A stretch of DNA of 64,000 nt from Hydrogenophaga taeniospiralis (GTDB taxonomy: Bacteria > Pseudomonadota > Gammaproteobacteria > Burkholderiales > Burkholderiaceae_C), in the NCBI RefSeq assembly GCF_020510445.1, contig NZ_JAHBAG010000001.1, positions 1,774,501 to 1,838,500 of the forward strand, given 5' to 3'. Below the pieces are notes generated by a model that saw only the letters and a program-made list of their open reading frames with translations, was not told the DNA's origin and did no database searches. Shown here one piece after another: positions 27,096 to 36,900 of this stretch. The first letter of the stretch is position 1; every line of letters starts with the position of its first letter. The position numbers and the translations under genes are program-made.

Positions 27096-27430
27096 TCTCC
27101 GGCTCACCTCGCGGGCGACTGTTCCGGTCTGCTTCTGTTTCTTCGTGAACGCCGGAGGGGCGCTCGATGTCTGGGGCAACCGCGAATGGAGCCTGCGACC
27201 GGACTGCCCCAACCCCCTGCCCCGCTGACGGGTGGGTGCGTCAACAGAAAATACCTTGGGGTGCCGGGACGGGTGTTTGCGGGAGTGCCCACGCGCATTT
27301 GAAGGTGGGTGGTGCGGGCTGACGGGCGCAGGCTCCATTCGCGGTTGCCACTGAGCCGGCGTGCCGGCGGCGCCGTTGACGAACCCATGTTGGCGCACCA
27401 GAAGCCGCCGCCCGCGAGGTGAGCCGGAGA
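27096..27430. repeat. Nested inverted-repeat element between purH and hemL
   Basis: Two inverted copies of a roughly 100-base unit face each other around a 129-base centre. The outer arms, 27096-27117 and 27409-27430, are perfectly complementary over 22 bases (TCTCCGGCTCACC and on). The inner arms, 27175-27197 and 27327-27349, are perfectly complementary over 23 bases (GGCAACCGCGAATGG and on). Outer and inner arms are 57 and 59 bases apart in the two copies, so the unit has kept its length while the sequence between has drifted. No transposase is encoded. The centre holds no convincing gene. A non-autonomous mobile element or a dispersed repeat family is likely. The flanks to 27491 hold nothing else I recognise. 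Confidence 0.7.
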
Positions 27431-27491
27431 ACGGCAGCTCCACCATCCACCTGGCGCTAGGTATTGGCGAGAAACGCAACGATTCCAAAGA

Positions 27492-27517
27492 AAACGGCCG
27501 GACAAAGCCGGCCGTTT
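27492..27517 (-). terminator. Intrinsic terminator of hemL
   Basis: A perfect 10-base stem (AAACGGCCGG / CCGGCCGTTT, loop of six) begins 20 bases past the hemL stop. On the minus strand it is followed by TTTTCTTT. Confidence 0.88.
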
Positions 27518-27536
27518 GGAGGCAGCGCAAAAGCGC

Positions 27537-28838
27537 TTATTTCCCCAGCAGCTTGAACACGTCCCGCGCCGCCGCCACGGTGTCCGCAATGTCCTGCGCG
27601 GTGTGCGCCGCGCTCACGAACCCGGCTTCGTACAGCGCCGGGGCGATGTACACGCCGCGGTCCAGCAGGCCGTGGAACAGGGTGTTGAAACGCGGGCCGT
27701 CGGTGGTCATGACCTTGGCGTAGTTCTGCGGCAGTTGATCGAACAGGAAGAAGCCGAACATGCCGCCCTGACTGTCGCCGCACAGGGTCACGCCTTCGGC
27801 CGCAGCGGCGGAGGTCAGGCCACTCACCAGCGACTGCGTGGTCGCTGAGAGCGCCTCATAGAAGCCCGGTTTCTGGATTTCCTTCAGCGTGGCCAGACCG
27901 CAGGCCGTGGCCACCGGGTTGCCGCTCAGCGTGCCGGCCTGGTAGACACCGCCCAGCGGAGCGAGCTGTTCCATCACCGCGCGCTTGGCGCCAAAGGCGG
28001 CCAGCGGCATGCCGCCACCGATCACCTTGCCCATCACCGTCATGTCGGGCTCGAAGCCGGGGATCAGTTGGGCGTACACGCTCTGTGCGCCACCGAGCGC
28101 GACGCGAAAGCCCGTCATCACCTCGTCGAACGCCAGCAGCGCGCCGTGCTGCGTGCAGAGTTCGCGGCAACGCTTCATGAAGGGCACGCTCGCGCGCACG
28201 AAATTCATGTTGCCGGCGATCGGTTCGATGATCAGGCAGGCCACATCAGGGCCGTGTTCGGTGAACGCGGCTTCGAGTTGTTCGACGTTGTTGTATTCGA
28301 GAACGATGGTGTGCTGCACCACCTCGGGCGGCACGCCGGCGCTGGTCGGGTTGCCAAACGTGGCGAGGCCCGAACCGGCTTTCACCAGCAGCGCGTCGGC
28401 ATGGCCGTGGTAGCAGCCTTCGAACTTGATGATCTTCTTGCGGCCGGTGGCACCGCGCGCCAGGCGGATCGTGCTCATGCCGGCTTCGGTGCCCGAACTC
28501 ACCAGTCGCACCATGTCGATGCTGGGCACGAGTTTGATGATCTCTTCGGCCAGCTCCACCTCGCGCTCGGTCGGCGCGCCGTAGGAGAAACCTTCCAGCA
28601 CGGCCTTCTGCACCGCTTCCAGCACGGCCGGGTGGCCATGGCCCAGGATCATCGGGCCCCAGGAGCCGATGTAGTCGATGTACTTCTGGCCGTTGGCGTC
28701 CCAGAAATACGCGCCCTGGGCGCGCTGCACGAAGCGGGGCGTGCCGCCCACGGCGCGGAAGGCGCGCACGGGCGAGTTCACGCCGCCGGGGATCAGCGCT
28801 TTGGCGCGGTCAAACAGTTCTTGGTTGCGGTCGGTCAT
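27537..28838 (-). CDS. hemL: Glutamate-1-semialdehyde 2,1-aminomutase HemL
   Basis: PLP enzyme that makes 5-aminolevulinate, the first committed tetrapyrrole precursor in the C5 pathway. It has 433 residues. It opens with the family's [37 protein letters not shown] and [13 protein letters not shown] are substrate and cofactor segments. The PLP pocket is FDEVMTGFR and the Schiff-base lysine lies in [17 protein letters not shown]. The ATG at 28838 gives MTDRNQELF; an in-frame start 45 bases upstream is less likely. thiD lies just upstream on the same strand (gap 13 bases). Confidence 0.97.
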   Translation of the reverse strand: MTDRNQELFDRAKALIPGGVNSPVRAFRAVGGTPRFVQRAQGAYFWDANGQKYIDYIGSWGPMILGHGHPAVLEAVQKAVLEGFSYGAPTEREVELAEEIIKLVPSIDMVRLVSSGTEAGMSTIRLARGATGRKKIIKFEGCYHGHADALLVKAGSGLATFGNPTSAGVPPEVVQHTIVLEYNNVEQLEAAFTEHGPDVACLIIEPIAGNMNFVRASVPFMKRCRELCTQHGALLAFDEVMTGFRVALGGAQSVYAQLIPGFEPDMTVMGKVIGGGMPLAAFGAKRAVMEQLAPLGGVYQAGTLSGNPVATACGLATLKEIQKPGFYEALSATTQSLVSGLTSAAAAEGVTLCGDSQGGMFGFFLFDQLPQNYAKVMTTDGPRFNTLFHGLLDRGVYIAPALYEAGFVSAAHTAQDIADTVAAARDVFKLLGK

Positions 28839-28851
28839 GGTTGGGGGAGAT

Positions 28852-29793
28852 TCAATGTCTGGTGGTGTCCAGCGGAAAATCATCGACGTCGAGCGTGCTG
28901 TCGGGGGAGGGGTCTCCCGCCTGGCCTTCGCCCTCTTCGTCGTCTTCGTGGGCCCAGAACAGACGATCGGGCACGGCGTGGCCCATGCCGGGCTGGAAGC
29001 CCGCGTCCAGGCACTGATCGAGGTAGGTCAGCGCCTCGGCGCAGGCCGCCTGCAGGTCGGCCCCCCCGGCGATCAGGGCGCACAGCGCGGCGGACAAGGT
29101 GTCGCCAGCGCCACTGAAGGTGGCTTCAAAGCGTTCGTAACGGGCCGAGGCCAGCACCGTTTCCGGTGAGGCCAGGTGGCTCTCCAGATACTGGTCGGCG
29201 GCGTTGAAGCCGGTCACCAGCGTGTAGGGCACGCCGTGCACGGCGGCCGCACGGGCGACCTCGCGGGCATTGGGCGGGCGGTCGCCTTCCCACTCCGGCA
29301 GCAGCCATCGGCACAGCGTGCTGTGGTTGCCAACCAACACGGTGGTCTGCGGCAGCAACAGTTCAACGCAGGCGTCCAGGTAGGTTTCGATGGCCAGTTC
29401 GTCCCACCACGACAGGTCGGGCATGTAAGCCACCACGGGCACTTCCGCATAGTCGGTGGTGATGCCGGCGATCGCGCTGAGGTTCTCCGGACTGCCCACG
29501 AAGCCGACCTTGAACGCCTGCACCGGCACATCTTCCAGCGAGCAGCGTGCCTGGTCGGTGACGGCCTCCTCATCGAGGGCGATGTGGTCGTGGATTTCGC
29601 TGGTGTCGCGCACATAGACACCCGTCACCACGGGAAGCACATGGGCCGATGCGCTGGACATGGCCGTGATGTCGGCGCTCAGGCCGCCTGCCCCGCTGGG
29701 ATCGTTGGCGTTGAACACCATCACGCAGGGCAGGCTGGTTTCGCCCAGGGCCTCAAGCGAGGTGGGCGTGGAGGTGTCAGGGGTGTCGGGCAT
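28852..29793 (-). CDS. thiD: Hydroxymethylpyrimidine/phosphomethylpyrimidine kinase ThiD
   Basis: Ribokinase-fold enzyme of thiamine synthesis that phosphorylates HMP and HMP-P. It has 313 residues, longer than the usual ~270. The substrate loop [20 protein letters not shown] is at the start of the fold. The anion hole and catalytic aspartate are in [12 protein letters not shown]. An N-terminal extension (about 20 residues) and an acidic C-terminal tail ([14 protein letters not shown] and on) account for the extra length. ThiD beside hemL and rubredoxin is a recurrent Burkholderiales arrangement. The bifunctional nature is inferred from family, not visible. Confidence 0.9.
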   Translation of the reverse strand: MPDTPDTSTPTSLEALGETSLPCVMVFNANDPSGAGGLSADITAMSSASAHVLPVVTGVYVRDTSEIHDHIALDEEAVTDQARCSLEDVPVQAFKVGFVGSPENLSAIAGITTDYAEVPVVAYMPDLSWWDELAIETYLDACVELLLPQTTVLVGNHSTLCRWLLPEWEGDRPPNAREVARAAAVHGVPYTLVTGFNAADQYLESHLASPETVLASARYERFEATFSGAGDTLSAALCALIAGGADLQAACAEALTYLDQCLDAGFQPGMGHAVPDRLFWAHEDDEEGEGQAGDPSPDSTLDVDDFPLDTTRH

Positions 29794-29897
29794 GAGGGTG
29801 GTGTGGGGTCAGGGCCGGGTGCTGATGCAGGATCGGCGGTCCGCGCACATGGGGAAAACCAGCGGCTGATGGCCTGAGGAGGCCTCATGGGGCTCGA

Positions 29898-29903
29898 TAC
29901 AAT
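29898..29903 (+). promoter_or_regulatory. Possible -10 element of the rubredoxin gene
   Basis: TACAAT in GATACAAT, 33 bases before the rubredoxin ATG. It has the same GATACAAT form as the candidate upstream of dusB. No -35 is evident. Confidence 0.35.
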
Positions 29904-29935
29904 GATTGCATTCTATGACAATGGCCCCTATAACC

Positions 29936-30109
29936 ATGAGCGAAACCAAGACTTGGATGTGCCTGATCTGCGGCTGGATCTACGACGAAGCTGCTGGCGC
30001 TCCCGAGCATGGTGTCGCACCGGGAACGCCCTGGTCGCAGGTGCCCATGAACTGGACCTGCCCGGAGTGTGGCGCACGCAAGGAAGATTTTGAAATGGTG
30101 CAGATCTGA
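29936..30109 (+). CDS. Rubredoxin
   Basis: A 57-residue one-iron electron carrier. The iron ligands are the four cysteines of WMCLICGWIYDEA and WTCPECGARKEDFE, in the order CxxC...CxxC. The hydrophobic core residues and PGTPW are standard. The ATG at 29936 gives the usual length; two upstream in-frame ATGs (29906, 29921) would add 5-10 residues. It lies before pilG on the same strand, an order common in Burkholderiales, but no functional link to twitching is known. It probably donates electrons to an oxygenase or peroxide reductase. Confidence 0.95.
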   Translation: MSETKTWMCLICGWIYDEAAGAPEHGVAPGTPWSQVPMNWTCPECGARKEDFEMVQI

Positions 30110-30179
30110 GGTCGACCATGCCGTGGCACAACAGTTGCGTGTGCCCAAGCCCTGACACCCTAACTGGAGCGACACAACC

Positions 30180-30575
30180 GTGAGCACGACACCCGCGCTG
30201 AAAGTCCTGGTGGTGGATGACAGCAATACCATTCGCCGCAGTGCGGAGATCTTCCTCAAGCAGGGCGGGCATGAAGTCCTGCTGGCTGATGACGGCTTCG
30301 ACGCACTGGCCAAAATCAACGATTACCAGCCCGATCTGGTGTTCTGCGACATCCTCATGCCGCGGCTGGATGGCTACCAGACCTGTGCCATCATCAAGCG
30401 CAACGCCCGCTTCGCGAGCATTCCTGTGGTGATGCTGTCTTCCAAAGACGGCGTGTTCGACAAGGCTCGCGGACGCATGGTCGGTTCCCAGGACTACCTC
30501 ACCAAACCCTTCACCAAAGACCAGTTGCTGCACGCGGTGCAGCAGTTCGGCGCCCACCTCACCGGAGCTGCATGA
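30180..30575 (+). CDS. pilG: Twitching motility response regulator PilG
   Basis: Single-domain CheY-like protein of 131 residues in the Pil-Chp pathway; in Pseudomonas it promotes pilus extension and cAMP signalling. Acidic pocket VVDDSN, phosphoacceptor aspartate in LVFCDILMPRLDG, switch MLSSKDG, lysine YLTKPF. The start is GTG at 30180, with TGGAG 9-12 bases upstream. The gene overlaps pilH by 4 bases. PilG versus PilH is assigned by order and by the GRMVGSQDYL stretch. Confidence 0.92.
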   Translation: MSTTPALKVLVVDDSNTIRRSAEIFLKQGGHEVLLADDGFDALAKINDYQPDLVFCDILMPRLDGYQTCAIIKRNARFASIPVVMLSSKDGVFDKARGRMVGSQDYLTKPFTKDQLLHAVQQFGAHLTGAA

Positions 30576-30940
30576 TGCCCATACATAAAGTGCTTGTTGT
30601 TGATGATTCCAAGACCGAGTTGATGGTTTTGTCGGACCTGTTGATCAAAAACGGCTACAGCGTGCGCACCGCCGAGAATGCCGAAGAGGCCTTTCGTCGG
30701 CTCGGCGAGGAAAAGCCGGAACTGATTCTGATGGACGTGGTGATGCCCGGTCAGAATGGTTTTCAGTTGACCCGGGCGATCGCGCGGGACCCGCAGTATT
30801 CCCACATCCCCATCATCATGTGCACCAGCAAGAACCAGGAGACCGATCGTGTCTGGGGCATGCGTCAGGGTGCTCGTGACTACGTCACCAAGCCGGTGAA
30901 TACCGAAGAGCTGATTTCCAAGATTCGGGCGCTGGGTTAA
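30572..30940 (+). CDS. pilH: Twitching motility response regulator PilH
   Basis: Second CheY-like regulator of the Pil-Chp system, 122 residues. It works at the retraction side or as a phosphate sink in Pseudomonas. DDSKTEL, phosphoacceptor in LILMDVVMPGQNGF, threonine-serine switch IIMCTSKNQETDRVWG, lysine YVTKPVN. The region QETDRVWGMRQGARDY is typical of PilH. Its ATG overlaps pilG as ATGA. Confidence 0.93.
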   Translation: MMPIHKVLVVDDSKTELMVLSDLLIKNGYSVRTAENAEEAFRRLGEEKPELILMDVVMPGQNGFQLTRAIARDPQYSHIPIIMCTSKNQETDRVWGMRQGARDYVTKPVNTEELISKIRALG

Positions 30941-30985
30941 GCGCCAGGCTCGACACCACCGCACGCGCCCCGAACCTTACCCAGC

Positions 30986-31522
30986 ATGGCCACCAACCGA
31001 CAGTCACTCAAGGATCTGCAGGAACGACTGGCGCAACGTCTGTCTGCCGCGAAAACCGAAGCTGCGACAGCCTCCTGGCTGGCCGTGGAAGCGGGCGGGC
31101 AGCGCTACCTGATACCGCTGGTCCAGGCGGGCGAGATTTTCCCCTGGTCCCCCATTCAGTCCGTGCCTTACACCAAGCCCTGGTACGCCGGGGTGGCCAG
31201 CCTGCGGGGTGGCCTGCACGGTGTGGTGGATCTGGCGCGTTTGCTGAACCGGTCGCTCGCGCCTGCCACCAGTGGGGACCGCGTGTCTTCCGAATCGCGG
31301 CTGGTCAGTCTGCATGCTGCGCTGGGTGTCAATGCCGTGCTCTGGATCGATCGCCTGCTGGGCCTGCGCAACCCGGCCATGTTCAGTGCGCTGGGGTCCA
31401 ACCCCGAGAATGCTCCCGCTTATTTCACCCGTTGTCTGATCGACCACCAGGGCCAGCTGTGGCAGGAGCTTGATCTTCAGGCCTTGGCGGGTGAGTCCGA
31501 ATTTTTGGCCATCGCCGCCTGA
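30986..31522 (+). CDS. pilI: CheW-like adaptor PilI
   Basis: A 178-residue CheW-domain adaptor that couples PilJ to the kinase ChpA. The CheW fold is seen in WLAVEAGGQRYLIPLVQAGEIFPW, then YAGVASLRGGLHGVVDLARLL and VLWIDRLLGLRN. An N-terminal helix of about 35 residues precedes it. It lies between pilH and pilJ in the usual order. Confidence 0.92.
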   Translation: MATNRQSLKDLQERLAQRLSAAKTEAATASWLAVEAGGQRYLIPLVQAGEIFPWSPIQSVPYTKPWYAGVASLRGGLHGVVDLARLLNRSLAPATSGDRVSSESRLVSLHAALGVNAVLWIDRLLGLRNPAMFSALGSNPENAPAYFTRCLIDHQGQLWQELDLQALAGESEFLAIAA

Positions 31523-31585
31523 TGGCCGAACGCCGTCGGCCAATACCGGTTTCCCGTATGTTGTTTTCTGTTGGAAGGTTTTCTC

Positions 31586-33871
31586 ATGGCCATGCTTGAT
31601 CGATTCCAGGGACTGTTCAAGAAAAAAGCTGGTGATGAACCCGAACCCGACCTGGGCGATTCCATCGACCAGGACATCGCCGATCTGGCCGCCGCACGGC
31701 TCGCGCCGGACTCTGCGGCGGGTGACCTCCCAGAAAGCCGGCTTCCGGACGACGACAACCCTTCCGATGCGGGGATGGTGTCGCTGCCCTTGCTGGGCCG
31801 TCGCCTGGCCGAACAGCACCAGCGAACCCTGGCCACCTTGCTGGCGTTTGGCCTGGTGGTGTTGGGCGCGGTGACATTCTTTGTGCTGAATCAAACCCAG
31901 AACCTGAGTGTGCAGGTGGCTGCCACCGGTGACGCGCTGATGCAGTCGCAACGATTGGCCAAAAGCGCGTCACAGGCCTTGATCGGCAGTGCATCGGCTT
32001 TCCCGGAAGTGGATCAAAGTGCCGAGGTGCTGTTTGACAACGTTGCTGCGCTTCGTTTGGGTGCCAGCGGAGAACATGGCGCAGGCGACAGTCATGCCCA
32101 TGGCGCGGATCTTGTCCCGCTGGCGGCCGAACTCCAGCCGCAGTTGAGTGAACTCACCCCGGTGGTGCAGCGTGCGCACGACAACGCCGCCGCCATTCTC
32201 GCGCAGCAGAAGATCCTGACCCAGGTGGGCGACGCCCTGCGCACGATCAACCGGCAGTCTTCCGACCTGCTGGAAATCGCCGAAACCGTCTCGTCCCTCA
32301 AGCTGCAGCAAAACGCGCCAGCGGCCGAAATTTCGGCGTCTGGCCAGCTGGTGATGTTGACCCAGCGTATCGGCAAGTCGGCCAACGAATTCCTGACCAT
32401 GGAGGGTGTGAGCCCTGAGGCGGTGTTCCTGTTGGGCAAGGACTTGAACACCTTCAAGGAAATCGCCGACGGCTTGCTCAAGGGCAGTGAGGAGTTGCGC
32501 CTTGCCGCCGCCAAGGACGAACAGGTGCGTGAACGGCTGGAAGCCCTGCTGGCCATGTACGAACAGACCCGCACCGAAGCCGGCGCGATTCTGGGCAACC
32601 TGCAGGGCCTGGTGTCGGCCCGGGAGGCGCAGGCCGGCATCATTGCCGATAGCGAACCTTTGCGATTGGCATTGGGCAAGCTCCAGGCGAGCCTGTCTTC
32701 CCGCTCCGGTTTGGGCGGCGCAGAAATCGCCGTCTTGCTGCTGTCTGCGGTCTTTGCGCTGGGTTGTGCGGGTGGTCTGGCCTATGTGCAGCTGCAGGAC
32801 AGCCGTCAGCGCCAACGGGTGGCTGAGCGTCAGCGCCAGGCGGCCGAGTCGCTGGAGCAGGATGCCAAGCGCGTGAACGACGCCAACCAGGCGGCCATTC
32901 TCCGGTTGATGAACGAACTGCAGACGGTGGCCGAAGGCGACCTGACGCAGGAAGCGACCGTGACCGAGGACATCACCGGCGCCATCGCCGACTCGGTGAA
33001 CTACACGGTGGAAGAGCTGCGTTCGCTGGTGGGCAACGTACAGGCCACGGCCACCCGGGTGGCGCAGACCACGTCCGCGGTGGAAAGCACCTCGACCGAG
33101 CTGCTGGCTGCGTCCACCGAGCAACTGCGTGAGATTCGTGAAACCGGCCAGTCCGTGCTGGACATGGCACAACGCATCAACCAGGTGTCGGGACAGGCGC
33201 AGGAATCGGCCTCGGTGGCGCGGACTTCTCTGCAAGCCGCTGAATCGGGTCTGCAGGCCGTGCAGGACGCGATCGGCGGTATGAACGCCATCCGCGACCA
33301 GATCCAGGAAACCTCCAAGCGCATCAAGCGGCTGGGTGAGTCTTCGCAGGAGATTGGTGAAATCACCGAACTGATCTCGGACATTACCGAACAGACCAAC
33401 GTGCTGGCCCTGAACGCCGCCATCCAGGCGGCTTCCGCCGGTGAAGCCGGTCGGGGCTTCTCGGTGGTGGCCGAGGAAGTGCAGCGACTGGCCGAACGGT
33501 CGGCCGACGCCACGCGCCAGATCGCGGCGCTGGTGAAGGCGATTCAGACCGACACCCAGGACGCGGTGGCCGCCATGGAGCGCTCCACCCAGGGTGTGGT
33601 CGAAGGAGCCAAGCTGTCCGACAACGCCGGTACCGCGCTGTCCGAAATCGACCGCGTGTCTCGGCGATTGGCCGAACTGATTGAGCAGATCTCCAGTGCC
33701 ACGTCACGCGAAGCCGAGTCGGCCAACGAGGTGGCCGGCAACATCCAGCACATTTTTGCCGTGACCGAGCAGACCGGTGAAGGCACGCGTTCGACGGCCC
33801 AGCAGGTGCGTGAACTCTCCGCCATGGCCGAAGAACTGCGTCAGTCCGTGTCGCGGTTCAAGATCGCCTGA
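31586..33871 (+). CDS. pilJ: Methyl-accepting chemotaxis protein PilJ
   Basis: Transmembrane chemoreceptor of the type IV pilus system, 761 residues. A cytoplasmic N-terminus of about 70 residues precedes TM1 ([18 protein letters not shown]). A long periplasmic region carries the repeated type IV pili sensor helices ([15 protein letters not shown], then [16 protein letters not shown]). TM2 is [21 protein letters not shown], followed by HAMP and a signalling domain with the hairpin tip [20 protein letters not shown]. The ATG at 31586 is preceded by GGAAGG; a TTG at 31571 is in frame but lacks a site. No pilK methyltransferase gene follows. Confidence 0.94.
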   Translation: MAMLDRFQGLFKKKAGDEPEPDLGDSIDQDIADLAAARLAPDSAAGDLPESRLPDDDNPSDAGMVSLPLLGRRLAEQHQRTLATLLAFGLVVLGAVTFFVLNQTQNLSVQVAATGDALMQSQRLAKSASQALIGSASAFPEVDQSAEVLFDNVAALRLGASGEHGAGDSHAHGADLVPLAAELQPQLSELTPVVQRAHDNAAAILAQQKILTQVGDALRTINRQSSDLLEIAETVSSLKLQQNAPAAEISASGQLVMLTQRIGKSANEFLTMEGVSPEAVFLLGKDLNTFKEIADGLLKGSEELRLAAAKDEQVRERLEALLAMYEQTRTEAGAILGNLQGLVSAREAQAGIIADSEPLRLALGKLQASLSSRSGLGGAEIAVLLLSAVFALGCAGGLAYVQLQDSRQRQRVAERQRQAAESLEQDAKRVNDANQAAILRLMNELQTVAEGDLTQEATVTEDITGAIADSVNYTVEELRSLVGNVQATATRVAQTTSAVESTSTELLAASTEQLREIRETGQSVLDMAQRINQVSGQAQESASVARTSLQAAESGLQAVQDAIGGMNAIRDQIQETSKRIKRLGESSQEIGEITELISDITEQTNVLALNAAIQAASAGEAGRGFSVVAEEVQRLAERSADATRQIAALVKAIQTDTQDAVAAMERSTQGVVEGAKLSDNAGTALSEIDRVSRRLAELIEQISSATSREAESANEVAGNIQHIFAVTEQTGEGTRSTAQQVRELSAMAEELRQSVSRFKIA

Positions 33872-33904
33872 GAGCCCTCCCGCGTCTGTGCACCAACCTG
33901 ACTG

Positions 33905-36900
33905 ATGATCATGCTCGACACCACCGCCGACAGTTTGCAGACGGATGCCCCGCTCGCCGACCTCGGTCCGCTGGCCTGGGTGTTCGACGAGTTGCGCAAG
34001 TCGCTCGACGCGGCCAACAAGGCCATCAAGCGCTTCGTGCGCGAGACGGAACGATCCCGCAGCGACGACCTGGAGGCGGTGGACCCGGGTTCGCTGCGGA
34101 TCGCCCGCCAGCAGCTGCACCAGGCGGTCGGTGCCCTGGAAATGGTGGGCCTGCTTGCGCCGGCCCAGGTGTTGCGGGCGATGGAAGCCGCGGTGCAACG
34201 TTTCGTGCAGCGTCCCCAGGTGTGCAACGATGAGGCCGCGGGCAAGGTCGAACGGGCCAGTTTCGCCCTGATCGAATACCTGGAGGCGGTGCTCAACAAC
34301 AAACCGGTCCAGCCTGTGGCGCTGTTTGCACAGTACCGGGAGGTTCAGGAACTGGCTGGCGCAGAGCGTGTGCACCCTGCCGATCTGTGGCCTTTCGATC
34401 AGCGTAGTGTGGTGGTCGAGGCCCCGAAGGGCGCGTCCGCGTCGCAGTGCGATGCCCCCCAGCGCCTGTTGTTCGACCGGCTGGTGTTGCTGGTGGTCAA
34501 GACCCAGAGCCCCGCCGCCGCACAGCAACTGGCCAGACTCAGCGGGGGGCTGTCCGCCGGCGCCACCGAGGCCCGGGTGCGGACTTTCTGGAGCGTGGCC
34601 GCGGCCTATTTCGAGGCCCTGTCCCAGCGCCTGTTGCCGGTGGATGTGTATGTCAAGCGGGCGGCTTCGCGCATCCTGCTGCAGTTCGCCACGCTCGCCC
34701 GGGGTCAGAACCAGGTGTCCGAGACCCTGTTGCACGACCTGCTGTTTTTCTGTGCCCAGGCTGATGGCGCCACGCCAGGCAAAGCGCCTCACCTCGTGGC
34801 GGTGCGTGAGGCATTTGATCTGGGCGCGACCAAGCCGGTGGACTACCACCTGGCGACGCTGGGGCGTTTTGACCCGGCGCTGTTGACCCAGGCACGCAAG
34901 CGCATCCATGCCGCGAAAGAAGCCTGGTCGCTCTTTTCGGGTGGGGATGCGAGCCGGGCCCGCCAGGTGGCCGACCAGTTTGGTCTGGTGGGCGATTCCC
35001 TGCTCAAGCTCCATCCGGCCAGCACCGTGCTGGCGCAGGCCTTGTTCAAGACGGCCGAACAGTCGGCGCGCGATGCCGGCGGCGTCAGGCCCGAACTGGC
35101 CATGGAGGTGGCGACCACCACCCTGTACCTGGAAGCTGCTTTTGAGGATTTCGACCCCAACGACAGCGAAATGACCGAGCGCACCCAGGCACTGGCCGCG
35201 CGTCTGGAGAGCGTGTTGGCGGGTGCGCCCGCGCAACCGCTGGACGCCTGGATGGAGCAACTCTACCGCCGCGTGAGCGATCGCCAGACCATGGGCAGTG
35301 TGGTGGGCGAGCTCAAGGTGTCGCTGGGCGAGGCTGAAAAGTCGTTGGACCAGTTCTTCCGCACCCCCCACGAAAAGGGCGGGTTGCACGTGGCGGTGTC
35401 GCAGCTCGCGCAGATGCGTGGCGTGCTTTCGGTGCTCGGGTTGGAGCAGGCGGTGCAGACGGTGGCGCGGATGCGGGCCACGGTGGACCAGATCCTGGAC
35501 ACCGAGGTGGACGAGACCATGGCCCGCGAAGCCGGAACCTTCCAGCAGTTGGGCAACAACCTCAGCGCGTTGAGCTTCCTGGTGGACATGCTCAACTACC
35601 AGCCAGCGCTGGCCAAGAAGCTGTTTGTGTTTGACGAGGCCAAGGGCGAGCTGTTGCCGCTCATGGGTCGTACGCTCAGTTCCGAGGCTTCCAAGCCACC
35701 GGCCCATCAAGATGCCCAGGCCATCAATGCCGAGGTGCAGCGGGTGGTCGACGGTGTGCAGGAGGGGGTGGCCCTGGTCGATCTCAGCCAGCAGCTCGAC
35801 ACGCTGGCCACGCAAGCCTCGCTGGCCGAACAGCCCGGGGTGGCACGCGCCGCGCGCGACGCGGCCCAGGCGGTGGTCAGTGACAGCGCCAGCGCCGGCG
35901 CACAGGCGCTGGTGGACCTGTCGCAGGCATCCGCTCCCGTGGCAGCTCCGGTGCCCAACGCCCTGATGGCCGAGGACAACGAAGAAGACGATCTGCTCGA
36001 CATCTTCCTGGAAGAAGCCCGCGAGGTCGTGTCCAACGGACTCGATGCGGTGAGACATCTGCAGGTGGATCCCGCCGATCTGGAGCACCTCACCACGCTG
36101 CGGCGCGCATTCCACACGCTCAAGGGCAGCTCACGCATGGTGGGCCTGAACGAGTTCGGCGAAGCGGCGTGGGCCATGGAACAGATGCTCAATGCCGTGC
36201 TGGCCGAGCAGCGTGGAGCCCATGCCGACATGCTCCGGCTGGCGGGTGAGGCGATGGCCGCGTTCTCCCGTTGGGTGCAGGACATCGCGGACCGGCGCGA
36301 CACCCATTGGAGCGCAGGGCCGTTCCGTGCCAGCGCCGAAACCTGGCGCAACCAGGCGCAATACCTGGCACTGGCGTTGCCGCAGGCCGTGCAACGCGTC
36401 GAATCCGACGGGATGGCCGAACCTGCCTCCGCAGCGACCGTGGTCGAGACCGCTTCCGCCATCGACGAGATCGCACTGCCCGAGCTGGCTCAAGCCGAAA
36501 CCCTGGCTGAGGCGATGAACCTGGATGGCACGTCGCACCAACCCTCCGAGGGGCAGACGCCCGCGGGTGTTGAAGGCTTGGTGCCCGCGTCTGCGGAAGT
36601 CGATTTTGCCGACGCCGCGCCGTTCGCGGATGCCCCCACGCTGGATGCCGATCGACCGAACGCCGACGCGTCAGGTGACGCCCCTCTGCCATCCATGTTC
36701 GAAGAGATCGACTTCGACAGTCTGATGGCCGCGTCGTCCAGCGCGCAAGCCGAGGCCGCCCCTGTGGTGGTCACGGACGACCCGGATCTTGAGGTGGAGC
36801 CGGCCCCGGTTGATCCTGCTCCCCTCCCGTCACCCTCGTCCGATGAGGTGTCGGCCCTGTTTGACGGTCTCTCTCTGGATCTGGACACCGAAACCGGCCC

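Noticed and set aside
26954..27589. Small open frames on both strands in the purH-hemL spacer
   Set aside because: They are formed by the inverted-repeat arms, read through in several frames, lack ribosome sites, and show no protein-like composition.
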